The notes beneath the pieces were generated by a model, which ran no database searches, had not been told where the DNA came from, and saw only the letters and a list, made by a program, of their open reading frames with translations. Below are positions 1 to 7,868 of a DNA stretch of 64,000 nt, in pieces. Within the stretch, counting starts at the first letter, position 1. Every line of letters starts with the position of its first letter. The translations under genes were made by a program, and so were the position numbers. The DNA is from Pandoraea faecigallinarum (GTDB lineage: Bacteria; Pseudomonadota; Gammaproteobacteria; Burkholderiales; Burkholderiaceae), in contig NZ_CP011807.3 of NCBI RefSeq assembly GCF_001029105.3, positions 3,472,001 to 3,536,000 of the forward strand, in the 5' to 3' direction.

Positions 1-123
1 GCACCGAATTGTTAAAGAACCGTCCCGAGAACCCCGGTCGCACTGCCGGGCGGGTGCTGCTGTGTTGCTGGTGCCGAACTAGCTTTTGCTTGTTGCTGCA
101 CCGTGAGACGAACTTTAAACAAG

Positions 124-201
124 CAAATGCTAACCATCAAATACTGATTTTTAATCACCAAATGATGGCGATAGGGAAAAATTATCAAATGCTGGTAGCA
201 T
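124..201. promoter_or_regulatory. Operator-like repeats upstream of the phage repressor
   Basis: Four direct copies of an octamer close to CAAATGCT lie at 124-131, 138-145, 159-166 and 186-193. The last runs into a perfect dyad, ATGCT-GGT-AGCAT, at 189-201. The DNA is clearly more AT-rich than the surroundings. A TATACT hexamer at 229-234 could be the -10 of the repressor promoter. Phage repressors of this class normally bind two or three operators between divergent promoters, so this is probably the immunity control region, but the exact operator unit is inferred. Confidence 0.4.
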
Positions 202-269
202 CCACTCACCGCGCCCAGCATATGCATGTATACTTTGCGTCACGACCAACTCACAGATAGACGACGACC

Positions 270-971
270 ATGAGCGAAACTCAAACGGCGGCTGCGTTCA
301 TAGAGCGCCTGTTCACGGCCATCGGGCATGACAACCTGTATAGCTGGGGACGGAAGGTGGGCATAACCGAAGGGACGATGCAGACCATCAAGCGAGGAAG
401 CATCCCGAAGGCGGACGGCCTACTCGCAATCAGCAAAGCAACGGGGAAAACGGTTGACTGGCTATTAGGTGCCGACAGCGAGCAAGGAAATGCTAACTAC
501 AGCACGCGCCATTCAGCAGATACCACGCCAGCAAATACTGACGAGTTCGTTTACATCCCGCGTTACGATGCTTGCGCATCAGCGGGTACGGGCTACTGGC
601 TGGGAGACGAGGCGCAAGCCCGGTTCACGATGGCATTCCGCCGTCATTGGGTGGAGAACTACTTGCGAGCAAGGCCGGAGGATTTGAGCGTCCTTCGCGT
701 TAAGGGCGACTCTATGGAGGATGTTCTTTTCGACGGGGACAACATCCTGATTAACCGAGCCGATACAGCCGCCACCGATGGGATATTTTTGATTACGGTG
801 GACGGTGAACTACTCGTGAAGCGTCTGCAACGCCTTCCGGGCGGTAGGCTGCAAGTTATATCCGACAACCCCGATTACCCGCCATTCGAAGTCCCCGTTA
901 AGGAAGACGACGACCAGCGGGCCGGGTTTAACGTCGTTGGCCGCGTTGTCTGGTTCGGTCGGCAGTTGTGA
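270..971 (+). CDS. Phage-type repressor, HTH plus S24 peptidase (CI/LexA-like)
   Basis: This 233-residue protein has an N-terminal helix-turn-helix (about residues 10-65, ending in the phrase TVDWLLGAD that is typical of CI-type repressors). A C-terminal S24 self-cleavage domain follows. The serine of the catalytic dyad is visible in GDSMEDVLFDGD and the lysine in ELLVKRLQRL. An Ala-Gly pair in CASAGTGYW is the likely cleavage point. It would hold a prophage silent and be inactivated by RecA filaments after DNA damage. The start codon follows an AT-rich region with repeated operator-like octamers and has only a weak ribosome site. Lytic genes and an integrase are not in the window, so the element must continue to the left or be a remnant. 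Family assignment is firm; its target is inferred. Confidence 0.88.
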   Translation: MSETQTAAAFIERLFTAIGHDNLYSWGRKVGITEGTMQTIKRGSIPKADGLLAISKATGKTVDWLLGADSEQGNANYSTRHSADTTPANTDEFVYIPRYDACASAGTGYWLGDEAQARFTMAFRRHWVENYLRARPEDLSVLRVKGDSMEDVLFDGDNILINRADTAATDGIFLITVDGELLVKRLQRLPGGRLQVISDNPDYPPFEVPVKEDDDQRAGFNVVGRVVWFGRQL

Positions 972-979
972 GCTAAAGA

Positions 980-1345
980 TCAGTCCCGCCCCTCCGACTC
1001 CAGTCTAGACACCGCTCGCTTCACACGCCCATTAGCGATACGAACACCGCCCCTCGCTACATGAGCGATACGGATGCGGTTTTGGTAAACAGCCCGGACC
1101 ACCCGGTAACACGCAGACACCGCTACGTAGAGCAAGAACATCACCGTAAAGTGAAAGAAAGGAACTGCGATAATGTCTATCGGCTTGTTAAAGTAGGTGG
1201 GCGGAATGACCACACGGGCCAACCCCCAAACCCCGGACATGAGGCCCACACCAAAGGCACGCCACGCGGTGGTAGCCCACCGATTACCGGTGTCACCGGA
1301 AGGCACCTCAGAATGCGCTTCCTGTTCATTCTGCCCCATCCCCAT
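980..1345 (-). CDS. Small membrane protein, unknown function
   Basis: This is a 121-residue protein I do not recognise. I chose the internal ATG at 1345 over the longer frame (to 1462) because a strong ribosome site, GGGGAGGT, sits 6-7 bases upstream of it. A short polar N-terminus is followed by two hydrophobic stretches (about residues 30-47 and 55-75) and a basic, Arg-rich C-terminal tail, which suggests an inner-membrane protein with a cytoplasmic tail. It converges on the repressor gene with only 8 bases between the stop codons. Position in the immunity region suggests a phage accessory gene such as a lysogenic-conversion or exclusion factor, but nothing in the sequence proves it. Confidence 0.55.
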   Translation of the reverse strand: MGMGQNEQEAHSEVPSGDTGNRWATTAWRAFGVGLMSGVWGLARVVIPPTYFNKPIDIIAVPFFHFTVMFLLYVAVSACYRVVRAVYQNRIRIAHVARGGVRIANGRVKRAVSRLESEGRD

Positions 1346-1381
1346 ACAGTGACCTCCCCTCGCTGATCTTATATACCGGCT

Positions 1382-1765
1382 CCTGTACCGGCCCGCCCTC
1401 GGCGGCCTGTCATTATATCCGTACGGAGTGCTTACTACGCAGTGGCTCCCCGTGCCCTGCATCTGTCAGGCTCGTCTCATACCAGCACCTGTGATTCTTG
1501 GTAGGTCGCTCTCCCCCGCCCGGTTCCCTGTACCCGCTGCCCTGTGTTCGGTCATGTGTTGCTGACCTGTGACGTATTCCTGTGTGGTGTCCTGTTCACC
1601 TCATCCTATCCCGGCGTCCTGTCCCCGCTCCCTGTCTATGTTTCCCTGACCGGCCTAGCTGCGCTGGCCTTCGCATCCGCTCGTCAGGCCGACAGATACC
1701 GGTCATGGTTTCTGTGTCTTTCTAGGGAACCGAAATAGGAACGGCACCAATCAACCGCGTCCTGT
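1382..1765 (+). repeat. Degenerate CCTGT repeat array
   Basis: The pentamer CCTGT occurs on this strand at 1382, 1406, 1488, 1527, 1541, 1566, 1579, 1591, 1618, 1631 and 1761. Successive spacings are 24, 82, 39, 14, 25, 13, 12, 27, 13 and 130, most of them near multiples of 13. I see no convincing gene here: the one open frame (1544-1738, GTG start) has no ribosome site. The array sits in the 929-base interval 1346-2274, which otherwise holds nothing I can identify. Confidence 0.5.
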
Positions 1766-2274
1766 CCCCGCCCAACGCACCCGCCCAGCCGGAAAAGAAG
1801 AAACAGATGCCGCACTCGCACGCACGCGTTCAATGCGACGGAACCACAGACGCGAGCCTACCGCTCGCCCGGATACAGGCGGATAGACGTGCGTACAGCC
1901 CGCACAATGGCCCGGCACTGGCCCGGTAATGCCAACTTACACCCAGCAACCGGTAAACCAGCACAGCCCCTGTAAGCGGCCCGTGTCCCGGATTGTCTCG
2001 CCCAGCTAGTACAGCCCCACTCCCCGCCCCGTCAGCCGGTCATGGTCGCCGGTTCCGGCCCCTGCCTTTGCAGGGCAGTCACAGCCCCGTCAGCCATCCC
2101 CGCACCCGCTCCCCGGCACCGTCCCCCGGCCAGAAACCGGACAGTCATCCAGCCGACCCCGGCATGGGGGAAACCGACTCGTGGCGAGCGGCGCAATCCC
2201 CGCAGAAAATCGCAGCAAAATTTGGTCCGGTTCAGATACGATTCAGCCTACTCAGTCACCAACAAGATCTGCCG

Positions 2275-2460
2275 ATGGTAACGACTAGCAGTCTCATTGA
2301 ATTCCTGAACAAGTGGCAAACGCTGCTCGGCTCCCTCATCGGGTCGCTTGTAGCCATCGTCGTAGCCCTCATTGTCGCCGACCGCGCCCCAAGAGCGCAC
2401 TCTCATTTGATCAGGGCCATCGCGGTATCATCCGACAAAACTGTACGGGGGCGCGAGTGA
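2275..2460 (+). CDS. Single-pass small membrane protein, first gene of a pair
   Basis: This is a 61-residue protein starting MVTTSSLIEFLNKWQTLLG. A hydrophobic helix follows (about residues 17-36) and then a short basic tail. The pattern of a 'FLNKWQTLLGSLIGSL' amphipathic lead into one membrane helix is common in small proteobacterial and phage membrane proteins. Its stop codon overlaps the GTG start of the next gene (GTGA), so the two are probably translationally coupled. The ribosome site is weak. The longer upstream frame back to 1993 is low-complexity proline-rich sequence and was not used. The function is unknown; a holin-like or exclusion partner role is only a guess. Confidence 0.5.
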   Translation: MVTTSSLIEFLNKWQTLLGSLIGSLVAIVVALIVADRAPRAHSHLIRAIAVSSDKTVRGRE

Positions 2461-3005
2461 ATATGGGTCAGATAGTCGATGCGGTATTGAAGGCGTTCGA
2501 TAAATTATCCAAAGCAAACATCGCAACGTTCGGAGTATTCATAGCGAGCGTTGCCGCACTCAATCTACCCCGCATAGCCCAATTATTCGGGTCGGACGTT
2601 GGCGCGGGCGTACCCGTTGAATGGCGTTGGATTGCGTGGCTGGTCGCGGTCTTTTCAGTCACGGTGCTAGTGTGCGACATAGCTGCACGGGGATGGCGAC
2701 TAGGTGCTACTGCGGCCGCAAAGACGATCCACTCGATAAAGTGGTCGCCACGATTCACTCCCCTGACGGGGAGCGAGGAATGGATTTTTGAATCGTGGAC
2801 CCCGAGTTTACCGCCTATGACCATAGGCCGAATTGAGGAGGTGGTTGGCCCGTTCATTAAAAGCGTCGACCTCCATAAAACAATGGAGACCTTGATTGAG
2901 CGGGGGTACTTCTCCCGATCAACAGCCGGGTATATTAGTCTAACGAAAGCCGGTCTGGATGAGCTATACCGTCGCAAATTGACCTCGAAGAAAGAGTCGC
3001 CTTGA
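2457..3005 (+). CDS. SieB-like superinfection exclusion membrane protein (putative)
   Basis: This protein is 182 residues from the GTG at 2457, or 180 from the ATG at 2463; GGGGG just upstream could serve either. Two membrane helices (about residues 22-38 and 56-78) are separated by a loop. A cytoplasmic C-terminal region (about 100-180) resembles a winged-helix fold, with ETLIERGYFSR then YISLTKAGLDEL. Two helices plus a small soluble tail is the architecture of phage super-infection exclusion protein B, whose gene in lambdoid phages lies close to the immunity region, as here. The start overlaps the stop of the preceding small membrane gene. I recognise architecture rather than clear sequence identity, so the name is tentative. 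A generic membrane protein with a C-terminal DNA- or protein-binding domain is the alternative. Confidence 0.45.
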   Translation: MNMGQIVDAVLKAFDKLSKANIATFGVFIASVAALNLPRIAQLFGSDVGAGVPVEWRWIAWLVAVFSVTVLVCDIAARGWRLGATAAAKTIHSIKWSPRFTPLTGSEEWIFESWTPSLPPMTIGRIEEVVGPFIKSVDLHKTMETLIERGYFSRSTAGYISLTKAGLDELYRRKLTSKKESP

Positions 3006-3042
3006 AGTGCTACGAGCCACGAGATACCGAGAGACAATTCTG

Positions 3043-3071
3043 TTGACTACAGAAAAAGGCATAGGTACAGT
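3043..3071 (+). promoter_or_regulatory. Possible sigma-70 promoter facing the tRNA fragment
   Basis: TTGACT (3043-3048) and TACAGT (3066-3071) are separated by exactly 17 bases. The promoter would read toward the tRNA-Val fragment, with no protein gene in between. No start site can be confirmed from sequence. Confidence 0.3.
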
Positions 3072-3171
3072 TTGCCGAGTCGCACAGGGGCGACGGCAGG
3101 GGTCATAATTTTGAGACTTGCCGAGCCAATAGTGAGACAAGCCACCGGGATTTGCGCGGATTTGCACCGAT

Positions 3172-3275
3172 GTTAGCAACCCAGCGGTAGAGCAGGAGCG
3201 GCTGCGCGGAGCGTGGACGCGAAGGGGGCCTTCACACGGCAGGGGTCACAGGTTCAATCCCTGTACCACCCACCA
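3172..3275 (+). pseudogene. tRNA-Val(CAC) 3' fragment, probable attachment site
   Basis: From about 3228 to 3275 the sequence is the 3' half of a tRNA: anticodon loop TTCACAC (anticodon CAC), T stem-loop ACAGG-TTCAATC-CCTGT at 3248-3264, acceptor strand ACCACCC and encoded CCA at 3273-3275. The 5' acceptor strand GGGTGGT that should pair with it is absent. Only three base pairs of the anticodon stem survive. Upstream, 3172-3194 still resembles a D arm (CAGCGGTAGAGCA), but it is separated from the anticodon arm by about 33 extra bases. This is what integration of an element into a tRNA gene leaves at the far end, so the element would extend leftward and the complete tRNA would lie outside the window. 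Confidence 0.65.
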
Positions 3276-3283
3276 GATTCGAA

Positions 3284-3309
3284 GGGCCGACGACACGTCG
3301 GCCCTTTTT
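3284..3309 (+). terminator. Rho-independent terminator of the tRNA locus
   Basis: A perfect 9-bp stem (GGGCCGACG / CGTCGGCCC) with a three-base loop is followed by five Ts. It lies 8 bases after the CCA end of the tRNA-Val fragment, so it is presumably the original tRNA terminator and marks the start of core chromosome. Confidence 0.8.
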
Positions 3310-3906
3310 GCATTCCGCACGGGAATCTGCAAACTGTCGATGGGCGCATACACGTACCCCCATCATGTCACGTTTGCTACGCGTGCCCGGTCGTTTGAAT
3401 CCCCTCCCCCACTAACAACCAACCCACGCAACGTTGCAAGCTCCGGTGGTCGCAGAGGCCGACCGCGCCTGAAGATGATGCCTTCCGAGGCCGCCGCGTC
3501 GGGCGCTGTTCAAGGGCAAACCTCTCCCCGCCAGCCAGCGCGAACTCCGACCGTCACATCGCTGGCGTCGGCGACATCGCTCTCGCCCAGCCAACGGGCA
3601 GCGCATCGGCATTTCATATATTTTTACTATTAAATGAAAGTCGCAATCGCAAAAATCATCAGCGCAATCCACTGGAATATCTCGATTTGCCGAACGTCCA
3701 CCCCTGCCTGCGGGGTTTTCGACGGAGTGATGGGGACTTCCGTGGCAGTCTTATATAAGACCCAAGCATTCACATTACGAAAAGGCATTTCAGTTTTGCC
3801 CCTGACCCGTGTCACAATCAGAGAAAATTTGTCATGGCTAGCGGACTGTCACCCCAGTCGGCGGCGTTCCCCCACCTTTTCCTGATTCTTGAATCCGAGA
3901 CCAGCG
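3310..3906. other. Non-coding interval before icd
   Basis: About 600 bases have no convincing gene. The open frames across it have no ribosome sites and biased composition. A run of AT-rich DNA at about 3617-3660 and the perfect palindrome at 3748-3761 are the only structures I can point to; the right-hand part is probably the icd promoter region. Confidence 0.5.
3748..3761. promoter_or_regulatory. 14-bp perfect palindrome, candidate icd operator
   Basis: GTCTTATATAAGAC reads identically on both strands and lies about 145 bases upstream of the icd start, in AT-rich DNA. Its size and symmetry fit a dimeric repressor of GntR type, and it could also include a -10 element. The cognate regulator is not in the window, so binding is inferred. 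Confidence 0.45.
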
Positions 3907-6147
3907 ATGAGTACGCAGCAACCCAGCATCATCTACACCCTGACCGACGAAGCACCGCTTCTGGCCACCAGTTCCTTCCTCCCGATCATCCGCACGTTCA
4001 CCGCTCCGGCGGGCGTGGCGATCGAGACGAGCGACATCTCGGTCGCGGGCCGTATCCTCGGCGAATTCCCCGAATTCCTGACCGAAGAGCAGCGCGTGCC
4101 GGACAACCTGGCCGAACTCGGTCGCCTGACGCAGGACCCGAACACGAACATCATCAAGCTGCCGAACATCAGCGCTTCGGTGTTCCAGCTCCAGAGCGCG
4201 ATCAAGGAACTCCAGTCGAAGGGCTACAAGGTCCCCGATTACCCGGAAGATCCGAAGACCGACGAAGAGAAGGCCATCCAGAAGCGCTACTCGAAGTGCC
4301 TCGGTTCGGCCGTGAACCCTGTCCTGCGCGAAGGCAACTCGGATCGCCGCGCGCCGCTCGCCGTCAAGAACTACGCCAGGAAGCACCCGCACAGCATGGG
4401 TGAGTGGAGCATGGCGTCGCGCACGCACGTCGCGCACATGAAGCATGGCGACTTCTACCACGGCGAAAAGTCGATGACGATCGACAAGGCCCGCGACGTG
4501 AAGATGGAACTCGTCACCAACAGCGGCAAGACGATTGTTCTGAAGCCGAAGGTCTCGCTGCTCGACGGCGAAATCATCGACAGCATGTTCATGAGCAAGA
4601 AGGCGCTGTGCGACTTCTACGAGGAACAGATGGAAGACGCCCGCAAGACCGGCGTCATGTTCTCGCTGCACGTGAAAGCGACCATGATGAAGGTCTCGCA
4701 CCCGATCGTGTTCGGCCACGCCGTGAAGATCTTCTACAAGGAAGCCTTCGAAAAGCACGGCAAGCTGTTCGACGAACTGGGTGTGAACGTCAACAACGGT
4801 CTCGTGAACCTGTACGAGAAGATCGAAGCGCTGCCGAGCACGCAGCGTGAAGAGATCATCCGCGATCTGCACGCCTGCCATGAACACCGCCCGGAACTGG
4901 CGATGGTCGACTCGGCCAAGGGGATCTCGAACCTGCACGCGCCGAACGACGTGATCGTCGACGCATCGATGCCCGCCATGATCCGAATCGGCGGCAAGAT
5001 GTGGGGCGCCGATGGCCGTCCGAAGGACACGAAGGCCGTGATTCCGGAAAGCACGTTCGCCCGCATCTATCAGGAAATCATCAACTTCTGCAAAACGAAC
5101 GGCGCATTCGACCCGACCACGATGGGTACGGTACCGAACGTCGGCCTGATGGCGCAGAAAGCAGAAGAGTATGGCTCGCACGACAAGACGTTCGAGATCG
5201 CCGAAGACGGCGTGGCGAACATCGTCGACATTGCCACGGGTGAAGTGCTGCTCTCGCAAAACGTGGAAGCCGGCGACATCTGGCGCATGTGCCAGGTCAA
5301 GGACGCGCCGATCCGCGACTGGGTGAAGCTCGCCGTGAACCGTGTGCGCAACTCGGGCATGCCGGCCGTGTTCTGGCTCGACCCGTACCGTCCGCACGAA
5401 GCCGAACTGATCAAGAAGGTGGAAAAGTACCTGAAGGATCACGACACCAACGGTCTCGACATCCAGATCATGTCGCAGGTGCGCGCCATGCGCTACACGC
5501 TCGAGCGCGTGATCCGCGGCCTGGACACGATTTCGGTGACTGGCAACATTCTGCGCGACTACCTGACCGACCTGTTCCCGATCATGGAACTGGGCACCAG
5601 CGCCAAGATGCTCTCCATCGTGCCGCTGATGGCCGGTGGCGGTATGTACGAAACGGGCGCCGGCGGTTCGGCACCGAAGCACGTCAAGCAGTTGGTGGAA
5701 GAAAACCACCTGCGCTGGGACTCGCTGGGTGAATTCCTGGCACTGGCCGTTTCGCTGGAAGATCTGGGTATCAAGACGGGTAACGAACGCGCCAAGATCC
5801 TGGCCAGGACGCTCGACGCCGCAACGGGCAAGCTGCTCGACAACAACAAGGGTCCCTCGCCGAAGACCGGCGAGTTGGACAACCGCGGCAGCCAGTTCTA
5901 TCTGTCGATGTACTGGGCGCAGGAACTGGCCGGGCAGAAGGACGACGCCGAACTGGCCAAGCTGTTCGCACCGCTCGCCAAGCAACTGACCGAGAACGAG
6001 AAGACGATCGTGGGCGAACTCGCCGACGTGCAAGGCAAGCCGACCGACATCGGCGGTTACTACAAGCCGGACTTCGAAAAGCTCGAACAGGTCATGCGCC
6101 CGAGCAAGACGTTCAACGCGGCACTGGCGAGCGTCGCAACGGCGTAA
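3907..6147 (+). CDS. icd: NADP-dependent isocitrate dehydrogenase, monomeric type
   Basis: Oxidatively decarboxylates isocitrate to 2-oxoglutarate with NADP in the TCA cycle; cytoplasmic. The 746-residue length and the opening [20 protein letters not shown] are those of the monomeric IDH family, not the 415-residue dimeric enzyme. The substrate-binding segment [11 protein letters not shown] lies near residue 140, followed by the conserved [27 protein letters not shown] block. The ATG at 3907 matches the family N-terminus; a TTG at 3889 would add six residues. The gene stands alone, with a perfect palindrome upstream and a hairpin terminator downstream that has been split by an insertion sequence. 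Its 2-oxoglutarate product links it to the NAD-glutamate dehydrogenase further along the window. Confidence 0.97.
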   Translation: MSTQQPSIIYTLTDEAPLLATSSFLPIIRTFTAPAGVAIETSDISVAGRILGEFPEFLTEEQRVPDNLAELGRLTQDPNTNIIKLPNISASVFQLQSAIKELQSKGYKVPDYPEDPKTDEEKAIQKRYSKCLGSAVNPVLREGNSDRRAPLAVKNYARKHPHSMGEWSMASRTHVAHMKHGDFYHGEKSMTIDKARDVKMELVTNSGKTIVLKPKVSLLDGEIIDSMFMSKKALCDFYEEQMEDARKTGVMFSLHVKATMMKVSHPIVFGHAVKIFYKEAFEKHGKLFDELGVNVNNGLVNLYEKIEALPSTQREEIIRDLHACHEHRPELAMVDSAKGISNLHAPNDVIVDASMPAMIRIGGKMWGADGRPKDTKAVIPESTFARIYQEIINFCKTNGAFDPTTMGTVPNVGLMAQKAEEYGSHDKTFEIAEDGVANIVDIATGEVLLSQNVEAGDIWRMCQVKDAPIRDWVKLAVNRVRNSGMPAVFWLDPYRPHEAELIKKVEKYLKDHDTNGLDIQIMSQVRAMRYTLERVIRGLDTISVTGNILRDYLTDLFPIMELGTSAKMLSIVPLMAGGGMYETGAGGSAPKHVKQLVEENHLRWDSLGEFLALAVSLEDLGIKTGNERAKILARTLDAATGKLLDNNKGPSPKTGELDNRGSQFYLSMYWAQELAGQKDDAELAKLFAPLAKQLTENEKTIVGELADVQGKPTDIGGYYKPDFEKLEQVMRPSKTFNAALASVATA

Positions 6148-6208
6148 GTCGCAGCGACTCGACCCGGGCGGCCTGCAAGGGTTGCCCGACAGTCGGCAGA
6201 CGGAAAAA

Positions 6209-6236
6209 AAGCTGGTCCATTCCCATGGACCAGCTT
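6209..6236. terminator. icd terminator hairpin, left copy (target-site duplication)
   Basis: A 12-bp perfect stem (AAGCTGGTCCAT / ATGGACCAGCTT) closes a TCCC loop. It is preceded by a run of As but followed by the insertion-sequence end instead of Ts. In this state it can terminate only leftward transcription, that is, the transposase message. The same 28 bases recur in direct orientation at 7806-7833. Confidence 0.85.
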
Positions 6237-7805
6237 CAGATTGCTGACGAACCCCTCGTTTTTCGGAGCGAGGGGTTTTATCTTTTAGGCAAGGGCGAAT
6301 GGGCAGCGTAAGGGCGCGCACATTGAGAGACAAGCCCTCAGGACGCTCGTGAGCCACCGAAACGGGCGCCAAAGGGACGAACGCTCGCCTAAACGCGCCC
6401 GTAGGCGCGCCACCAGCATCGCAATTTTTTTGATGTTCTGCGCCGCCGCAGCCAACAAGCACTGCTCGGCCACCTTGCGCAGCCCGCGCATGCGCGCATA
6501 GCGATGCCCATGCAGTTGCTTGGCATCGGCAAAGCTGCGTTCCACCGTCTCCTTGCGCCGCGCGTAAATGCGTCGCCCCCACTCGCTCAGCCGCCTCGCG
6601 TCCACCCGCTGCTTGGCGCGCTCCCAGACGTGGCGCGTCACCACCTTCACCGCGTTGGCACTGTTCGTGCACTGTGCTCGTACCGGGCAGCACCGGCATA
6701 TCCGAGCATCGGATTTGTATTCTCGATAGCCGAGCCGGTTAGTCGTGCTGTACGGCAGCGCCTGTCCCTGCGGGCACACGTACTCGTTGCGGTACGCGTC
6801 GTATTGGAACTGCCGTTTGTAGAACAGCCCCGGCTTGTGGTTCGGCGTGCGATAGCCCATCACCCCGGCAATCTCCCGCTCCTCGAGCCCCTGGCACACC
6901 GCCGGCGTGAAGTAGCCAGCATCCAGCCCCACCGCTTCCACCTTGAACTCGAAGCGCTCGCGCTGTCGATCCAGCCGCTCCAGATACGGCTGGCTGTCGT
7001 GCACCGAGGCCGGCGTCACATGCGTATCGGTGATGATCGCGTGCTTGGCGTCCACCGTGCGGTGGTCCAGATAGAAGAAGCCCTTCGGCTTGTCGTCCCG
7101 CACCATGTAGCCGCTGTCCGGATCGGTCCGGCTAATCTTGGTGTCCTTGCTCGACGGCGGCTCATCGTCGTCCCGATTCAGCGGCTTCTTGCCATGCGCG
7201 GCCCGGTCCGCATCCACTGCCGCATTGAGCTTCTCCAGATAGGCCGCAGGCGTCTGTTCCAGCTTTACCACGTCGAACTTGTTCTTGTTCGCGTTGGCCT
7301 TCAGGTGCGTGCTGTCGGTGTACAGCACACGGCCATCGACCAGACCACGGCCCATCGCCTGGCGCACGATCTCGTCGAAGATCTCCTGATACACCGTCGT
7401 GTCCGTGAAGCGTCGGCGGCGATTCTGTGAGAACGTCGACGCATCCGGCACCTTGTCGGTCAGCCGAAACCGGGCGAACCACCGATAGGCGACGTTGACC
7501 TGGACCTCGCGCATCAACTGCCGCTCACTGCGCACTCCAAACAGGTAGCCGATGAACAGCAGCTTGAACATCACCACCGGATCGAGCGCCGGACGACCGT
7601 TGTCTGCGCAGTACAGATGCGCGACCTTTTCGCGGATGAATTCGAAATCCACTGCCGCGTCGATCTGGCGCAGCAGGTGGTCCTTCGGCACGAGTTCCTC
7701 GAGCGTCACCATCTCGAGTTCGTGCTGCGTGGGCGTCGGGATCTTTAGCATCCTGCTATTAAAAAACAAAACCCTCGCACTTGGCGAGGGTTTGTCAGCA
7801 ATCTG
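6237..7805 (-). mobile_element. IS1182-family insertion sequence, complete
   Basis: The element is 1569 bases, bounded by inverted repeats beginning CAGATTGCTGAC at both ends (6237 inward; 7805 inward on the other strand). It is flanked by a 28-bp direct duplication that is a whole terminator hairpin. Each end carries its own hairpin just inside the inverted repeat: stem 6250-6258/6269-6277, followed rightward by TTATCTTTT, and stem 7769-7778/7784-7793, followed leftward by a T-rich run. These face transcription entering from the host on either side. One transposase gene fills the element. Ends, duplication and frame are intact, so it may be active. Confidence 0.9.
6285..7751 (-). CDS. IS1182-family transposase
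   Basis: A DDE transposase of 488 residues that moves the surrounding element. An N-terminal DUF772-type region (PALDPVVMFKLLFIGYLFGVRSERQLMREV, about residues 55-85) precedes the catalytic core. The acidic triad is visible in VLYTDSTHLKAN, VEAVGLDAGYF and RKETVERSFADAKQLHG. A cluster of cysteines (CRCCPVRAQC) near the C-terminus is typical of the family. I chose the ATG at 7751 (MLKIPTPTQHELEMV); the open frame continues into the inverted repeat and hairpin up to 7823, but that part is not conserved coding sequence. A terminator-like hairpin directly upstream should keep host read-through from driving it. The frame is intact. Confidence 0.93.
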   Translation of the reverse strand: MLKIPTPTQHELEMVTLEELVPKDHLLRQIDAAVDFEFIREKVAHLYCADNGRPALDPVVMFKLLFIGYLFGVRSERQLMREVQVNVAYRWFARFRLTDKVPDASTFSQNRRRRFTDTTVYQEIFDEIVRQAMGRGLVDGRVLYTDSTHLKANANKNKFDVVKLEQTPAAYLEKLNAAVDADRAAHGKKPLNRDDDEPPSSKDTKISRTDPDSGYMVRDDKPKGFFYLDHRTVDAKHAIITDTHVTPASVHDSQPYLERLDRQRERFEFKVEAVGLDAGYFTPAVCQGLEEREIAGVMGYRTPNHKPGLFYKRQFQYDAYRNEYVCPQGQALPYSTTNRLGYREYKSDARICRCCPVRAQCTNSANAVKVVTRHVWERAKQRVDARRLSEWGRRIYARRKETVERSFADAKQLHGHRYARMRGLRKVAEQCLLAAAAQNIKKIAMLVARLRARLGERSSLWRPFRWLTSVLRACLSMCAPLRCPFALA

Positions 7806-7833
7806 AAGCTGGTCCATTCCCATGGACCAGCTT
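7806..7833. terminator. icd/MFS terminator hairpin, right copy (target-site duplication)
   Basis: This is the second copy of the 28-base hairpin, here followed by a T run (7834-7838) but preceded by the insertion-sequence end. It can terminate rightward transcription only. Before insertion, one hairpin with As on the left and Ts on the right must have served icd and the convergent MFS gene together. Confidence 0.85.
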
Positions 7834-7868
7834 TTTTCGTTAACAGCCGCTCACACTGCGCGGAACGA

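Noticed and set aside
1544..1738. Hydrophobic 64-residue frame
   Set aside because: GTG start with no ribosome site, and it lies within the CCTGT repeat array, which explains its composition.
3228..3275. 3' end of tmRNA
   Set aside because: The acceptor and anticodon arms fit tRNA-Val(CAC) much better, and no tag-coding sequence is upstream.
3838..6699. A 953-residue open frame antisense to icd
   Set aside because: It mirrors codon usage of icd (third-position GC on the other strand), has a His/Arg/Val-rich composition and no ribosome site.
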